Assembly (NCBI RefSeq): GCF_030580855.1
Contig: NZ_JAUQOP010000047.1
Location: 1 to 39,035 of the forward strand
Direction of reading: 5' to 3'
Origin: Pseudomonas citrullilanati
GTDB taxonomy: Bacteria > Pseudomonadota > Gammaproteobacteria > Pseudomonadales > Pseudomonadaceae
Length of the DNA: 39,035 nucleotides
Notes under the pieces: model-generated
The model's database searches: none
Seen by the model: only the letters and a program-made list of their open reading frames with translations
Told to the model about the DNA's origin: nothing
Position numbers and translations under genes: made by a program
Shown here: one piece after another, positions 1 to 10,004 of the stretch
Layout: each line of letters opens with the position of its first letter
Position numbering within the stretch: position 1 is the stretch's first letter

Positions 1-1
1 T

Positions 2-121
2 ACAGGCCAGTTGGAAGGCATAAACAATCGAATCAAGGTCATCAAACGGATGGCGTACGGTTACCGGGATAGCGAGTTCTTTTTCATGAAGATCAAGAGT
101 GTCTATCCCGGAAATCCGTGA
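2..121 (+). CDS. ISL3-family transposase, C-terminal fragment (cut by window edge)
   Basis: An open frame enters from the left edge and codes for 39 residues before a TGA stop. The segment GINNRIKVIKRMAYGYRD resembles the last conserved block of DDE transposases of the ISL3 family, in which an N-N-x-I-K-x-x-K-R motif and a G-Y-R-D/N motif sit close to the C-terminus. The N-terminal zinc-finger and DDE catalytic parts lie outside the window, so I cannot say whether the copy is intact. It is convergent with ssb, and its stop lies inside the probable right terminal inverted repeat. The family call rests on motif recognition only. Confidence 0.75.
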   Translation, partial: TGQLEGINNRIKVIKRMAYGYRDSEFFFMKIKSVYPGNP

Positions 122-127
122 AGAACC
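99..127. mobile_element. Probable right end of the ISL3-family element, followed by a candidate 8-bp target duplication
   Basis: Read from the outside inwards on the minus strand, the sequence begins GGTTCTTCACGGATTTCCGG, which has the shape of ISL3-family terminal repeats (GG-pyrimidine-TCTT followed by an A/T-rich and G-rich stretch). It overlaps the transposase 3' end. Directly outside it are exactly eight A residues (128-135). ISL3 elements usually make 8-bp target duplications, so this run could be one copy. The left end is outside the window, so both boundary and duplication are inferred. Confidence 0.5.
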
Positions 128-168
128 AAAAAAAACCGCGCTTCGGAAAACCGAAGCGCGGTTTTTTG
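128..168 (-). terminator. Terminator of ssb
   Basis: An 11-bp perfect GC-rich stem (136-146 with 151-161) has an AAAA loop. On the minus strand it is followed by eight T residues, the complement of the A-run 128-135, giving a textbook intrinsic terminator 25 bases after the ssb stop. The other side carries six T residues, so it may also stop transcripts from the transposase side. Confidence 0.9.
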
Positions 169-192
169 TTTCTACTGCTGGCTGGCAGCGGC

Positions 193-705
193 TTAGAACG
201 GGATATCGTCGTCGAAGCTGTCGAAATCCGGTGCCGGTTGCGGCGCGGCCTGTTGCGGGGCTGGACGCTCACGCTGTGGCTGTGGCGCCGCTTGCGGGCG
301 AGGGGCCTGTTGGCGCGGGGCCGACTGCTGGTAGTTGTTGCCGCCTTGCTGGTCACCCTGTGGACGACCGCCCAGCAATTGCATGGTGCCCTGCATGTCC
401 ACCACGATCTCGGTGGTGTAGCGCTTGATGCCGTCCTTTTCCCATTCGCGGGTCTGCAGCTTGCCTTCGATGTACACCTGCGAACCCTTGCGCAGGTATT
501 CGCCGGCGATCTCCGCCACTTTGCCGAACATCGACACGCGGTGCCATTCGGTCTTCTCGACCTTCTGGCCGGTCTGCTTGTCGGTCCACTGTTCGCTGGT
601 CGCCAGACTCAGGTTGGTCACGGCATTGCCGTTCGGCAGGTAGCGAACTTCGGGATCCTGGCCGCAAGTACCGACCAATATGACTTTGTTAACCCCACGG
701 GCCAT
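193..705 (-). CDS. ssb: Single-stranded DNA-binding protein SSB
   Basis: SSB coats single-stranded DNA in replication, recombination and repair, and recruits partner proteins through its C-terminal tip. The 170-residue protein has an OB-fold domain at about residues 1-112 (opening MARGVNKVILVG, with the WTDKQTGQ and TEWHRV segments), a Gln/Pro-rich disordered linker at about 113-158, and the acidic tip ending DDDIPF that binds partner proteins. The ATG at 705 is preceded by AGGAG at good spacing, and this ribosome site overlaps the TAG stop of the MFS gene upstream. Only 9 bases separate the two genes, so they probably share a transcript. A strong hairpin terminator follows. Confidence 0.97.
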   Translation of the reverse strand: MARGVNKVILVGTCGQDPEVRYLPNGNAVTNLSLATSEQWTDKQTGQKVEKTEWHRVSMFGKVAEIAGEYLRKGSQVYIEGKLQTREWEKDGIKRYTTEIVVDMQGTMQLLGGRPQGDQQGGNNYQQSAPRQQAPRPQAAPQPQRERPAPQQAAPQPAPDFDSFDDDIPF

Positions 706-714
706 AACGTTCTC

Positions 715-2112
715 CTAGGCTTCGCACGTGCTCGGGGCCGGGTTGTTCACCAGGCGCTCGAGCGTCGTACGATCCAATAATTCGGTGTCCAGTTTGATGT
801 AAACGGCCGCTTCGTCGGCGACCACCACTGCATCGGTTACTCCAACGACGGCCTTGAGGCGCTCGGCCAGGCCTGCTTCGCGGATGGCTTCGGGCGACAA
901 CGGCAAGCGCAGGCTCGTCACATACGGAGGTTCGCGCATGGTAACAGCAAAGACCAGCCAAAGTGCAGCCAGCGCGGCACATCCCAGGAACACAACCGAC
1001 AAACCGCCGTGCTGGAACAGCCAGCCGCCGAGAATCCCGCCCAACGCCGAACCGAGGAACTGGCTGGTGGAATAGACCCCCATCGCCGTGCCCTTGCCGC
1101 CGGCCGGTGAAACCTTGCTGATCAGCGACGGCAGCGACGCTTCCAGCAGGTTGAACGCGGTGAAGAACACCACCGTGCCGATCACCAGGGCCCGCAGGCC
1201 GTCGCCGAACTTCCAGAAGAATAGCTCAGTGAGCATCAGCGTCAGGACGGCGCCGAGTAAAACTCGTTTCATTTTGCGTCGCTTCTCGCCGTAGATGATG
1301 AACGGGATCATCGCGAAAAACGAAATCAGCAGCGCCGTCAGGTAGACCCACCAGTGCTGTTCCTTGGGCAGGCCGGCCTTCTCCACCAGCGCCAGCGGCA
1401 AGGCCACGAAGCTGGACATCAGCATGGCGTGCAGCACGAAGATGCCCAGGTCCAGGCGCAGCAGGTCCGGGTGCTTGAGCGTCGGGACCAGCGCCTGGCG
1501 CGCCACCCCGGACTCGCGGTGCTGCAACGGCCCGGTGGCACGCGGCACCATGAAGGCCACGATCAGGATCCCCACCAGGGCCATGCCGCCGGTGGCCAGG
1601 AACAGGCCCGACAGGCCAAACGCACGGGTCAGCAGCGGGCCGACCACCATGGCGACGGCGAACGACAGGCCAATCGTCATGCCGATCATGGCCATGGCCT
1701 TGGTCCGGTGCTGTTCGCGGGTCAAGTCCGACAGCAACGCCATGACGGCCGCGGAAATAGCCCCGGCGCCTTGCAGGATCCGTCCGGCGATGACGCCCCA
1801 GATCGAGTCGGCGCCAGCCGCCAGCACACTGCCGAGGGCGAAGACGATCAACCCCAGGTAAATCACCGGACGCCGGCCGATGCGGTCGGAGATGATCCCG
1901 AACGGGATCTGGAAAATCGCCTGGGTCAGGCCATAGGCGCCAATCGCCAACCCGATGAGGGCCGGGGTCGCGCCCGCCAGGTCCATGCCATAGGTCGCCA
2001 GCACCGGCAACACCATGAACATGCCCAGCATGCGGAAGGCGAACACCAGGGCAAGGCCGCTTGCTGCGCGGGTCTCGCCGCCACTCATGCGTTCGCTGTG
2101 GGGATCGTGCAT
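715..2112 (-). CDS. yajR: MFS transporter of the YajR type
   Basis: This is a 465-residue major facilitator superfamily membrane protein with about twelve hydrophobic segments between residues 15 and 390. The opening RMLGMFMVLPVLATYGM, the motif A loop SDRIGRRP between helices 2 and 3, and the LSDLTREQ.RTKAMA loop closely resemble E. coli YajR. The tail of about 60 residues (roughly 400-460, with AERLKAVVGVTDAVV) fits the small cytoplasmic YAM domain of YajR, which has a ferredoxin-like fold. Substrate is unknown; proton-coupled efflux is the usual guess. The ATG at 2112 has GAGG seven bases upstream. It is divergent from uvrA and lies 9 bases before ssb. Confidence 0.88.
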   Translation of the reverse strand: MHDPHSERMSGGETRAASGLALVFAFRMLGMFMVLPVLATYGMDLAGATPALIGLAIGAYGLTQAIFQIPFGIISDRIGRRPVIYLGLIVFALGSVLAAGADSIWGVIAGRILQGAGAISAAVMALLSDLTREQHRTKAMAMIGMTIGLSFAVAMVVGPLLTRAFGLSGLFLATGGMALVGILIVAFMVPRATGPLQHRESGVARQALVPTLKHPDLLRLDLGIFVLHAMLMSSFVALPLALVEKAGLPKEQHWWVYLTALLISFFAMIPFIIYGEKRRKMKRVLLGAVLTLMLTELFFWKFGDGLRALVIGTVVFFTAFNLLEASLPSLISKVSPAGGKGTAMGVYSTSQFLGSALGGILGGWLFQHGGLSVVFLGCAALAALWLVFAVTMREPPYVTSLRLPLSPEAIREAGLAERLKAVVGVTDAVVVADEAAVYIKLDTELLDRTTLERLVNNPAPSTCEA

Positions 2113-2139
2113 GGAAAAACCTCATGTGAACCGGCGGCG

Positions 2140-2148
2140 ATTCTACCA
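2140..2148 (-). promoter_or_regulatory. Candidate extended -10 promoter of the MFS-ssb unit
   Basis: On the minus strand the sequence TGGTAGAAT gives a TG-N extension plus a TAGAAT -10 hexamer (5 of 6 to consensus). It lies about 28 bases before the MFS start codon, so the leader would be about 20 bases. No good -35 box is visible 17 bases upstream, which is typical for extended -10 promoters. Not confirmed by transcript data. Confidence 0.4.
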
Positions 2149-2225
2149 GTCCCATCGATTGAGGGGGTATATGGCGACGGTTTGCCGCGCAGTCTTCATG
2201 TAAGGCAGAAAACTCACTTCCAATA

Positions 2226-2257
2226 GTGTGCATCCATCCAGTATTTGCCCGTATACT
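2226..2257 (+). promoter_or_regulatory. Candidate uvrA promoter with a degenerate LexA-like box
   Basis: A TATACT hexamer at 2252-2257 (5 of 6 to the -10 consensus) lies 35 bases before the TTG start of uvrA. Just upstream, GTGT-N8-CCAG at 2226-2241 matches the SOS box CTGT-N8-ACAG except for one base in each half. uvrA is an SOS gene in E. coli, so this is a plausible but imperfect LexA site. No convincing -35 box is seen. Confidence 0.35.
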
Positions 2258-2291
2258 CCTACGTTTTCGACGCCCGCCGAGCGAGGCCACT

Positions 2292-5126
<2,835 letters not shown>

Positions 5127-5139
5127 ATCCGCCGCCATG

Positions 5140-5179
5140 AAAAAGCCCCTGTCATTTCATCGAATGACAGGGGCTTTTT
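5140..5179. terminator. Bidirectional terminator between uvrA and the ferritin gene
   Basis: A perfect 12-bp stem (5145-5156 with 5163-5174) has a six-base loop. It is flanked by five A residues on the left and five T residues on the right, so it works as an intrinsic terminator for uvrA on the plus strand and for the convergent ferritin gene on the minus strand. Confidence 0.92.
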
Positions 5180-5198
5180 GTTGTTTCCCTGGGGGCGA

Positions 5199-5663
5199 TC
5201 AGAACTGCGACTGGAGGTAATTCTCCAAGCCGATCAGCTTGATCAGGCCCAACTGCTTTTCAAGCCAGTAGGTATGGTCTTCTTCGGTGTCGTTGAGCTG
5301 CACACGCAGGATCTCGCGGGTCACGTAGTCGTTGTGCTGTTCGCAAAGTTCGATGCCTTTGCACAGGGCAGCACGAACCTTGTATTCCAGGCGCAGGTCG
5401 GCGGCGAGCATATCGGGCACCGTGGTGCCGACGTCGAGGTCGTCCGGGCGCATGCGCGGCGTGCCTTCGAGCATCAGGATCCGACGCATCAGCGCATCGG
5501 CGTGCTGCGCCTCTTCTTCCATCTCATGGTTGATACGTTCGTAGAGCTCGGTAAAACCCCAATCCTCGTACATCCGCGAATGGATGAAATATTGATCACG
5601 GGCTGCCAGCTCACCTGTCAGCAGCGTGTTGAGGTAATCGATTACGTCCGGGTGACCTTGCAT
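5199..5663 (-). CDS. bfrA: Ferritin-like iron storage protein (BfrA/FtnA), usually annotated bacterioferritin
   Basis: This is an iron-storage protein of the bacterioferritin/ferritin superfamily that oxidises Fe(II) and stores ferric mineral in a 24-subunit shell. I start at the ATG at 5663 (MQGHPDVIDYLN), giving 154 residues; the frame stays open 25 codons further but without family resemblance. The di-iron ferroxidase ligands are in place: Glu18, Glu51, His54, Glu93, Glu127, His130, with Tyr25 nearby. Residue 52, the haem-binding Met of true bacterioferritins, is Ala here (EEEAQH). P. aeruginosa PA4235, at the same locus, was first called BfrA and later shown to be a haem-free ferritin (FtnA), so the same is expected here. 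It neighbours katA, as in P. aeruginosa. Confidence 0.93.
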   Translation of the reverse strand: MQGHPDVIDYLNTLLTGELAARDQYFIHSRMYEDWGFTELYERINHEMEEEAQHADALMRRILMLEGTPRMRPDDLDVGTTVPDMLAADLRLEYKVRAALCKGIELCEQHNDYVTREILRVQLNDTEEDHTYWLEKQLGLIKLIGLENYLQSQF

Positions 5664-5778
5664 CGCCCTACATCTCCACAAGCTTTGAAAGGCTGTAGTT
5701 TGAACCAAGCTGACCGCCAGGTCACTGCTCCATCGCAATAAAAGTGAAGAAAATCCGAGAAAACCAAGCTAAATAACG

Positions 5779-5804
5779 CAAAAACCGCCCTAATGAGGGC
5801 GGTT
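5779..5804 (-). terminator. Terminator of katA
   Basis: A 9-bp stem (5783-5791 with 5796-5804) has an AATG loop and is followed on the minus strand by a short T run. It lies 18 bases after the katA stop and upstream of the ferritin gene, separating the two transcripts. Confidence 0.85.
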
Positions 5805-5821
5805 CTGCTTCTCGTTTAGAC

Positions 5822-7270
5822 TTAGTTAAGCTGTACGCCCAACGCCTTTGCGATGCCTTCTCCATAAGCGGCGTCCGCCCTGAAGAAATGCTGCAGTTGG
5901 CGATCGACCACATCCGCCGAAACACCCGCCATGGCACCGGCGATATTGCTGATCAACAGGGCCTTCTGCTCATCGTTCATCAAGCGGAACAGCGCACCGG
6001 CGTGGCTGTAGTAATCGGTGTCTTCGCGATGATCGTAGCGATCCGCCGCACCGCTCAGGGCGAGGGCCGGTTCCGCGTACCGCGGGGCCTGCTTCGGCGC
6101 TTCCACGTAGCTGTTAGGCTCGTAGTTCGGCGCCACGCCGCCATTGCTGCCGAACGCCATGGCGCCGTCGCGCTGGTAGGTATTGACCGGGCTGCGTGGC
6201 GCATTCACCGGCAGTTGCTGGTGATTGGTACCCACGCGGTAGCGGTGCGCATCGGCATAGGCAAAGACACGCCCCTGCAGCATACGATCCGGCGACAGGC
6301 CCACGCCCGGCACCATGTTGCTCGGCCCGAACGCCGCCTGCTCGACTTCAGCGAAGTAGTTCAGCGGATTGCGGTTGAGCTCGAGCTCGCCGACTTCGAT
6401 CAATGGAAACTCTTTTTGCGACCAGGTCTTGGTCACGTCGAACGGGTTCTCATAATGAGCCGCCGCCTGAGCCTCGGTCATGATCTGGATGCAGACGCTC
6501 CATTTCGGGAAGTCGCCGCGCTCGATGGCCTCGAACAGGTCACGCTGGGCGTAATCCGGATCGGTGCCCGCCAGACGTGCCGCTTCGGCCGGGGCGAGGT
6601 TCTTGATCCCTTGCTTGGTCTTGTAGTGCCACTTCACCCAGTGGCGCTCGCCCTGGGCGTTGATCAGGCTGTAGGTATGGCTGCCGAAACCGTGCATGTG
6701 CCGGTAGCCATCCGGGATACCCCGGTCCGAGAACAGAATGGTGACCTGGTGCAGCGCCTCGGGCGAGTGCGACCAGAAATCCCACATCGCCTGGGCGCTC
6801 TTCAGGTTGCTTTGCGGCAGCCGTTTCTGGGTGTGGATAAAGTCCGGGAACTTGAGCGGATCACGAATGAAGAATACCGGCGTGTTGTTACCCACGATGT
6901 CCCAGTTACCTTCCTCGGTATAGAACTTCAGGGCGAAACCGCGTGGGTCTCGCTCGGTGTCAGCCGAACCCCGCTCGCCGCCCACGGTAGAAAAGCGCAG
7001 GAAGGTAGGGGTCTGTTTGCCGACCGATTCGAACAGCTTGGCGCTGGTGTATTGAGTGATGTCGCGGGTCACGGTGAACGTGCCGTAGGCGCCCGAGCCT
7101 TTGGCGTGCACACGGCGCTCGGGGATGTTTTCGCGGTTGAAGTGAGCGAGCTTCTCGATCAGGTGGAAGTCGTCGAGCAGCAGCGGGCCCCGTGGGCCGG
7201 CGGAACGGGAGTTCTGGTTATCGGCGACAGGAGCGCCGCTGGCGGTCGTAAGCGTTTTGATCTGGCTCAT
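5822..7270 (-). CDS. katA: Catalase KatA (small-subunit, clade 3 haem catalase)
   Basis: KatA disproportionates hydrogen peroxide to water and oxygen. The 482-residue length equals that of P. aeruginosa KatA and fits small-subunit catalases. The catalytic His55 lies in RRVHAKGSGAYG, the distal Asn in VGNNTP at about 128, and the haem ligand Tyr338 in RVFAYADAHRYR. The ATG at 7270 (MSQIKTL) is chosen over an in-frame TTG two codons earlier; AGGAAG precedes it. It is a single-gene transcript with its own terminator. In Pseudomonas the gene at this locus is the main catalase and is usually under OxyR; a partial OxyR-like site is visible upstream. Confidence 0.97.
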   Translation of the reverse strand: MSQIKTLTTASGAPVADNQNSRSAGPRGPLLLDDFHLIEKLAHFNRENIPERRVHAKGSGAYGTFTVTRDITQYTSAKLFESVGKQTPTFLRFSTVGGERGSADTERDPRGFALKFYTEEGNWDIVGNNTPVFFIRDPLKFPDFIHTQKRLPQSNLKSAQAMWDFWSHSPEALHQVTILFSDRGIPDGYRHMHGFGSHTYSLINAQGERHWVKWHYKTKQGIKNLAPAEAARLAGTDPDYAQRDLFEAIERGDFPKWSVCIQIMTEAQAAAHYENPFDVTKTWSQKEFPLIEVGELELNRNPLNYFAEVEQAAFGPSNMVPGVGLSPDRMLQGRVFAYADAHRYRVGTNHQQLPVNAPRSPVNTYQRDGAMAFGSNGGVAPNYEPNSYVEAPKQAPRYAEPALALSGAADRYDHREDTDYYSHAGALFRLMNDEQKALLISNIAGAMAGVSADVVDRQLQHFFRADAAYGEGIAKALGVQLN

Positions 7271-7343
7271 GCTCAATCTTCCTAGGTCGGTCTTCGAACT
7301 GCCGGCTAATCGGCTGGAAAGGAGTATTGATCATGTTAGTGAC

Positions 7344-7389
7344 AGTATCCAAATTCATTAAATCATGGGTATCGATAGTTATTATCTAA
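7344..7389 (-). promoter_or_regulatory. Candidate katA promoter with a partial OxyR-like site
   Basis: On the minus strand a GATACT hexamer (7349-7344) could be a -10 box. About 30 bases upstream lies ATAG-N7-CTAA (7375-7389 on the plus strand), one base off the inner half of the OxyR pattern ATAG-N7-CTAT. The next two tetramers at 11-base steps match poorly. The rest of the 222-base katA-rplQ spacer holds only the rplQ terminator. Confidence 0.3.
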
Positions 7390-7450
7390 CGCCATTGGAT
7401 TGCCAATAGCGAAGCCAGCCGAAACGGCGTTTCACTTTTCCATCGGGCAC

Positions 7451-7479
7451 AAAAAACCGGGCACGAGGCCCGGTTTTTT
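7451..7479. terminator. Terminator at the end of the alpha operon (after rplQ)
   Basis: A 6-bp GC stem (7457-7462 with 7468-7473) is extended by a six-A tract on one side and a six-T tract on the other, with a five-base loop. It lies 13 bases after the rplQ stop and closes the long ribosomal gene run. The symmetric A and T tracts suggest it could work in both directions. Confidence 0.9.
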
Positions 7480-7492
7480 GATTGTTGCCGTC

Positions 7493-7879
7493 TTACTCAG
7501 CGGATACAGCTTCACCGCTGGTAGCACGATCAACCAACTCGACGTACGCCATAGGCGCGTTGTCGCCAGCGCGGAAACCGCACTTGAGGATGCGCAGGTA
7601 GCCACCCTCACGGGTAGCGTAACGCTTGCCCAGGTCGTTGAAGAGCTTACCAACGATGGCTTTCGAACGAGTACGGTCGAAAGCCAGGCGGCGGTTAGCC
7701 AGGCTGTCTGTCTTGGCCAGAGTGATCAGCGGCTCGGCAACGCGGCGCAGTTCTTTGGCTTTCGGCAGTGTAGTTTTGATCAGCTCGTGCTCGAACAGCG
7801 ACACCGCCATGTTTTGGAACATGGCCTTGCGGTGCGAGCTGGTGCGGCTCAGGTGACGACCACTTTTACGATGACGCAT
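7493..7879 (-). CDS. rplQ: 50S ribosomal protein L17
   Basis: L17 is a protein of the large subunit located near the exit of the peptide tunnel. The 128-residue protein opens MRHRKSGRHLSRTSSHRKAM, the family signature, with LFEHELIKTTLPKAKELRR following; this matches the usual 120-130 residues of gammaproteobacteria. The ATG at 7879 is the only sensible start. It is the last gene of the alpha operon, 42 bases after rpoA, and is followed by a strong terminator. Confidence 0.98.
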   Translation of the reverse strand: MRHRKSGRHLSRTSSHRKAMFQNMAVSLFEHELIKTTLPKAKELRRVAEPLITLAKTDSLANRRLAFDRTRSKAIVGKLFNDLGKRYATREGGYLRILKCGFRAGDNAPMAYVELVDRATSGEAVSAE

Positions 7880-7921
7880 GGTTCATTCCTTACCAAACAC
7901 AACGTTCGGTGATTACGACGA

Positions 7922-8923
7922 TCAGGCAGTCGCCTTGTCGTCCTTCTTAAGACTTGCAGGCGGCCAGTTGTCGAGGCGCATGCCGAGGGACAGACCGCGG
8001 GAGGCCAGAACGTCCTTGATTTCAGTCAAGGATTTCTTGCCCAGGTTCGGAGTCTTCAACAGCTCTACTTCGGTACGCTGAATCAGGTCGCCGATGTAGT
8101 AGATGTTTTCCGCCTTAAGGCAGTTAGCCGAACGTACAGTCAGTTCCAGATCGTCAACCGGGCGAAGCAGGATCGGATCGATCTCGTCTTCCTGCTCGAC
8201 AACCACTGGCTCACTGTCACCCTTGAGGTCGACGAACGCAGCCAACTGCTGTTGCAGGATGGTTGCAGCACGGCGGATGGCCTCTTCAGGATCCAGGGTA
8301 CCGTTGGTTTCCAGATCAATAACCAGCTTGTCCAGGTTGGTACGCTGTTCGACACGGGCGTTTTCCACCACGTATGCGATACGGCGAACCGGGCTGAACG
8401 AAGAGTCAAGCTGCAAGCGACCAATGCTGCGGCTTTCGTCTTCATCGCTCTGACGCGAGTCGGCCGGTTCATAACCACGACCACGAGCTACGGTGAGCTT
8501 CATGTTCAGGGCGCCGTTAGACGCCAGGTTAGCGATTACGTGATCGGGGTTAACGATCTCGACATCATGATCCAGCTGAATATCGGCAGCGGTAACCACC
8601 CCCGAACCCTTCTTCGACAAGGTCAGCGTAACTTCGTCACGACCGTGCAGCTTGATAGCCAGACCTTTAAGGTTCAACAGGATTTCAATTACGTCTTCCT
8701 GTACACCTTCGATGGCGCTGTACTCGTGGAGCACACCGTCAATCTCGGCCTCGACTACTGCACAGCCGGGCATTGAGGACAACAGGATGCGGCGCAGCGC
8801 GTTGCCCAGGGTGTGGCCGAAACCACGCTCGAGAGGCTCGAGTGTGATCTTGGCGCGGGTTGGACTGACAACCTGCACATCAATATGGCGGGGTGTCAGG
8901 AACTCATTTACCGAAATCTGCAT
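7922..8923 (-). CDS. rpoA: RNA polymerase subunit alpha
   Basis: The alpha subunit dimerises to start core polymerase assembly and contacts UP elements and activators. The 333-residue protein has the N-terminal assembly domain (about 1-235, with the RGFGHTLGNALRRILLSSMPG motif region at about 34-54), an acidic flexible linker near 236-250 (EEDEIDPILLRP runs on from it) and the C-terminal DNA-binding domain from about 251, which includes the VRSANCLKAENI helix carrying the conserved DNA-contacting Arg. Length is that of P. aeruginosa alpha. It sits between rpsD (22 bases) and rplQ (42 bases) in the usual alpha operon order. Confidence 0.98.
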   Translation of the reverse strand: MQISVNEFLTPRHIDVQVVSPTRAKITLEPLERGFGHTLGNALRRILLSSMPGCAVVEAEIDGVLHEYSAIEGVQEDVIEILLNLKGLAIKLHGRDEVTLTLSKKGSGVVTAADIQLDHDVEIVNPDHVIANLASNGALNMKLTVARGRGYEPADSRQSDEDESRSIGRLQLDSSFSPVRRIAYVVENARVEQRTNLDKLVIDLETNGTLDPEEAIRRAATILQQQLAAFVDLKGDSEPVVVEQEDEIDPILLRPVDDLELTVRSANCLKAENIYYIGDLIQRTEVELLKTPNLGKKSLTEIKDVLASRGLSLGMRLDNWPPASLKKDDKATA

Positions 8924-8945
8924 GGATGCACCTATTTTCTAGCCC

Positions 8946-9566
8946 TTACTTGGAGTAGAGCTCGACAATCAGGCTTTCGTTGATGTCGGCGGACAGATCA
9001 CTGCGAGCAGGAACGTTCTTGAAAACGCCCGACTTCTTCTCAGTGTCTACTTCTACCCATTCTACGCGGCCACGTTGGGCACACAGATCGAGAGCTTGGA
9101 CAATGCGAAGTTGGTTCTTTGCTTTCTCGCGAACAGCAACCACGTCACCAGCACGAACCTGGTAGGACGGAACGTTTACGGTGTTGCCGTTAACGCTGAT
9201 CGACTTGTGCGAAACCAGCTGACGGGATTCGGCACGAGTCGAACCGAAGCCCATACGGTATACAACGTTGTCCAGACGGCATTCGAGCAGTTGCAACAGG
9301 TTTTCGCCGGTTGCGCCTTTCTTGCCAGCTGCTTCTTTGTAGTAGCCGCTGAATTGACGCTCGAGAACGCCGTAGATACGACGGACCTTCTGCTTTTCAC
9401 GCAGTTGGGTGCCGTAGTCGGACTGGCGACCGCGGCGTTGGCCGTGGATACCAGGTGCTGCTTCAATGTTGCACTTCGATTCGATCGCGCGCACGCCGCT
9501 CTTCAGAAAAAGATCGGTGCCTTCGCGACGAGCGAGTTTGCATTTTGGACCAATGTAACGAGCCAT
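8946..9566 (-). CDS. rpsD: 30S ribosomal protein S4
   Basis: S4 is a primary 16S rRNA binder that nucleates assembly of the 5' domain of the small subunit. In E. coli it also represses the alpha operon by binding its leader. The 206-residue protein starts MARYIGPKCKLARREG and carries the S4 RNA-binding domain near residues 95-155 (LDNVVYRMGFGSTRAESRQL, VSHKSISVNGN). The usual length is 205-206. It is 18 bases after rpsK and 22 before rpoA, so control by S4 would reach rpoA if the mechanism is conserved here. Confidence 0.98.
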   Translation of the reverse strand: MARYIGPKCKLARREGTDLFLKSGVRAIESKCNIEAAPGIHGQRRGRQSDYGTQLREKQKVRRIYGVLERQFSGYYKEAAGKKGATGENLLQLLECRLDNVVYRMGFGSTRAESRQLVSHKSISVNGNTVNVPSYQVRAGDVVAVREKAKNQLRIVQALDLCAQRGRVEWVEVDTEKKSGVFKNVPARSDLSADINESLIVELYSK

Positions 9567-9584
9567 TCTTTACAATCTCCTGGA

Positions 9585-9974
9585 TTACACGCGGCGCTTC
9601 TTCGGCGGACGGCACCCGTTGTGCGGGATTGGCGTCACGTCGGTGATGCTGGCGATCTTGTAGCCACAGCCGTTCAAAGCGCGGACTGCGGATTCACGAC
9701 CTGGACCCGGACCCTTGACGTTGACGTCGAGGTTTTTCAGGCCGTATTCCAGCGCAGCTTGACCAGCACGCTCAGCAGCTACTTGAGCAGCGAACGGGGT
9801 GGACTTGCGGGAGCCGCGGAAACCCGAACCACCGGAGGTAGCCCAGGAAAGAGCGTTACCTTGACGGTCGGTAATGGTCACGATGGTGTTGTTAAAAGAA
9901 GCATGGATGTGGGCGATGCCATCAACCACTGTCTTTTTAACTTTTTTACGAGGACGAGCAGCAGGTTTTGCCAT
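9585..9974 (-). CDS. rpsK: 30S ribosomal protein S11
   Basis: S11 lies on the platform of the small subunit next to S7 and the E site. The 129-residue protein begins MAKPAARPRKKVKKTV and contains the family motif HASFNNTIVTITDRQGNALSW, split here as HASFNNTIVTI then TDRQGNALSW, and the closing DVTPIPHNGCRPPKKRRV. Length matches E. coli (129). It is the second gene of the alpha operon, 30 bases after rpsM. Confidence 0.98.
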   Translation of the reverse strand: MAKPAARPRKKVKKTVVDGIAHIHASFNNTIVTITDRQGNALSWATSGGSGFRGSRKSTPFAAQVAAERAGQAALEYGLKNLDVNVKGPGPGRESAVRALNGCGYKIASITDVTPIPHNGCRPPKKRRV

Positions 9975-10004
9975 GATTAAATTCCTGTCGATTCGCTGGG
10001 GCGA

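Noticed and set aside
2226..2291. An upstream in-frame extension of uvrA adding 22 residues
   Set aside because: The extra residues do not fit the UvrA family, and they run through the promoter region; the TTG at 2292 gives the normal N-terminus.
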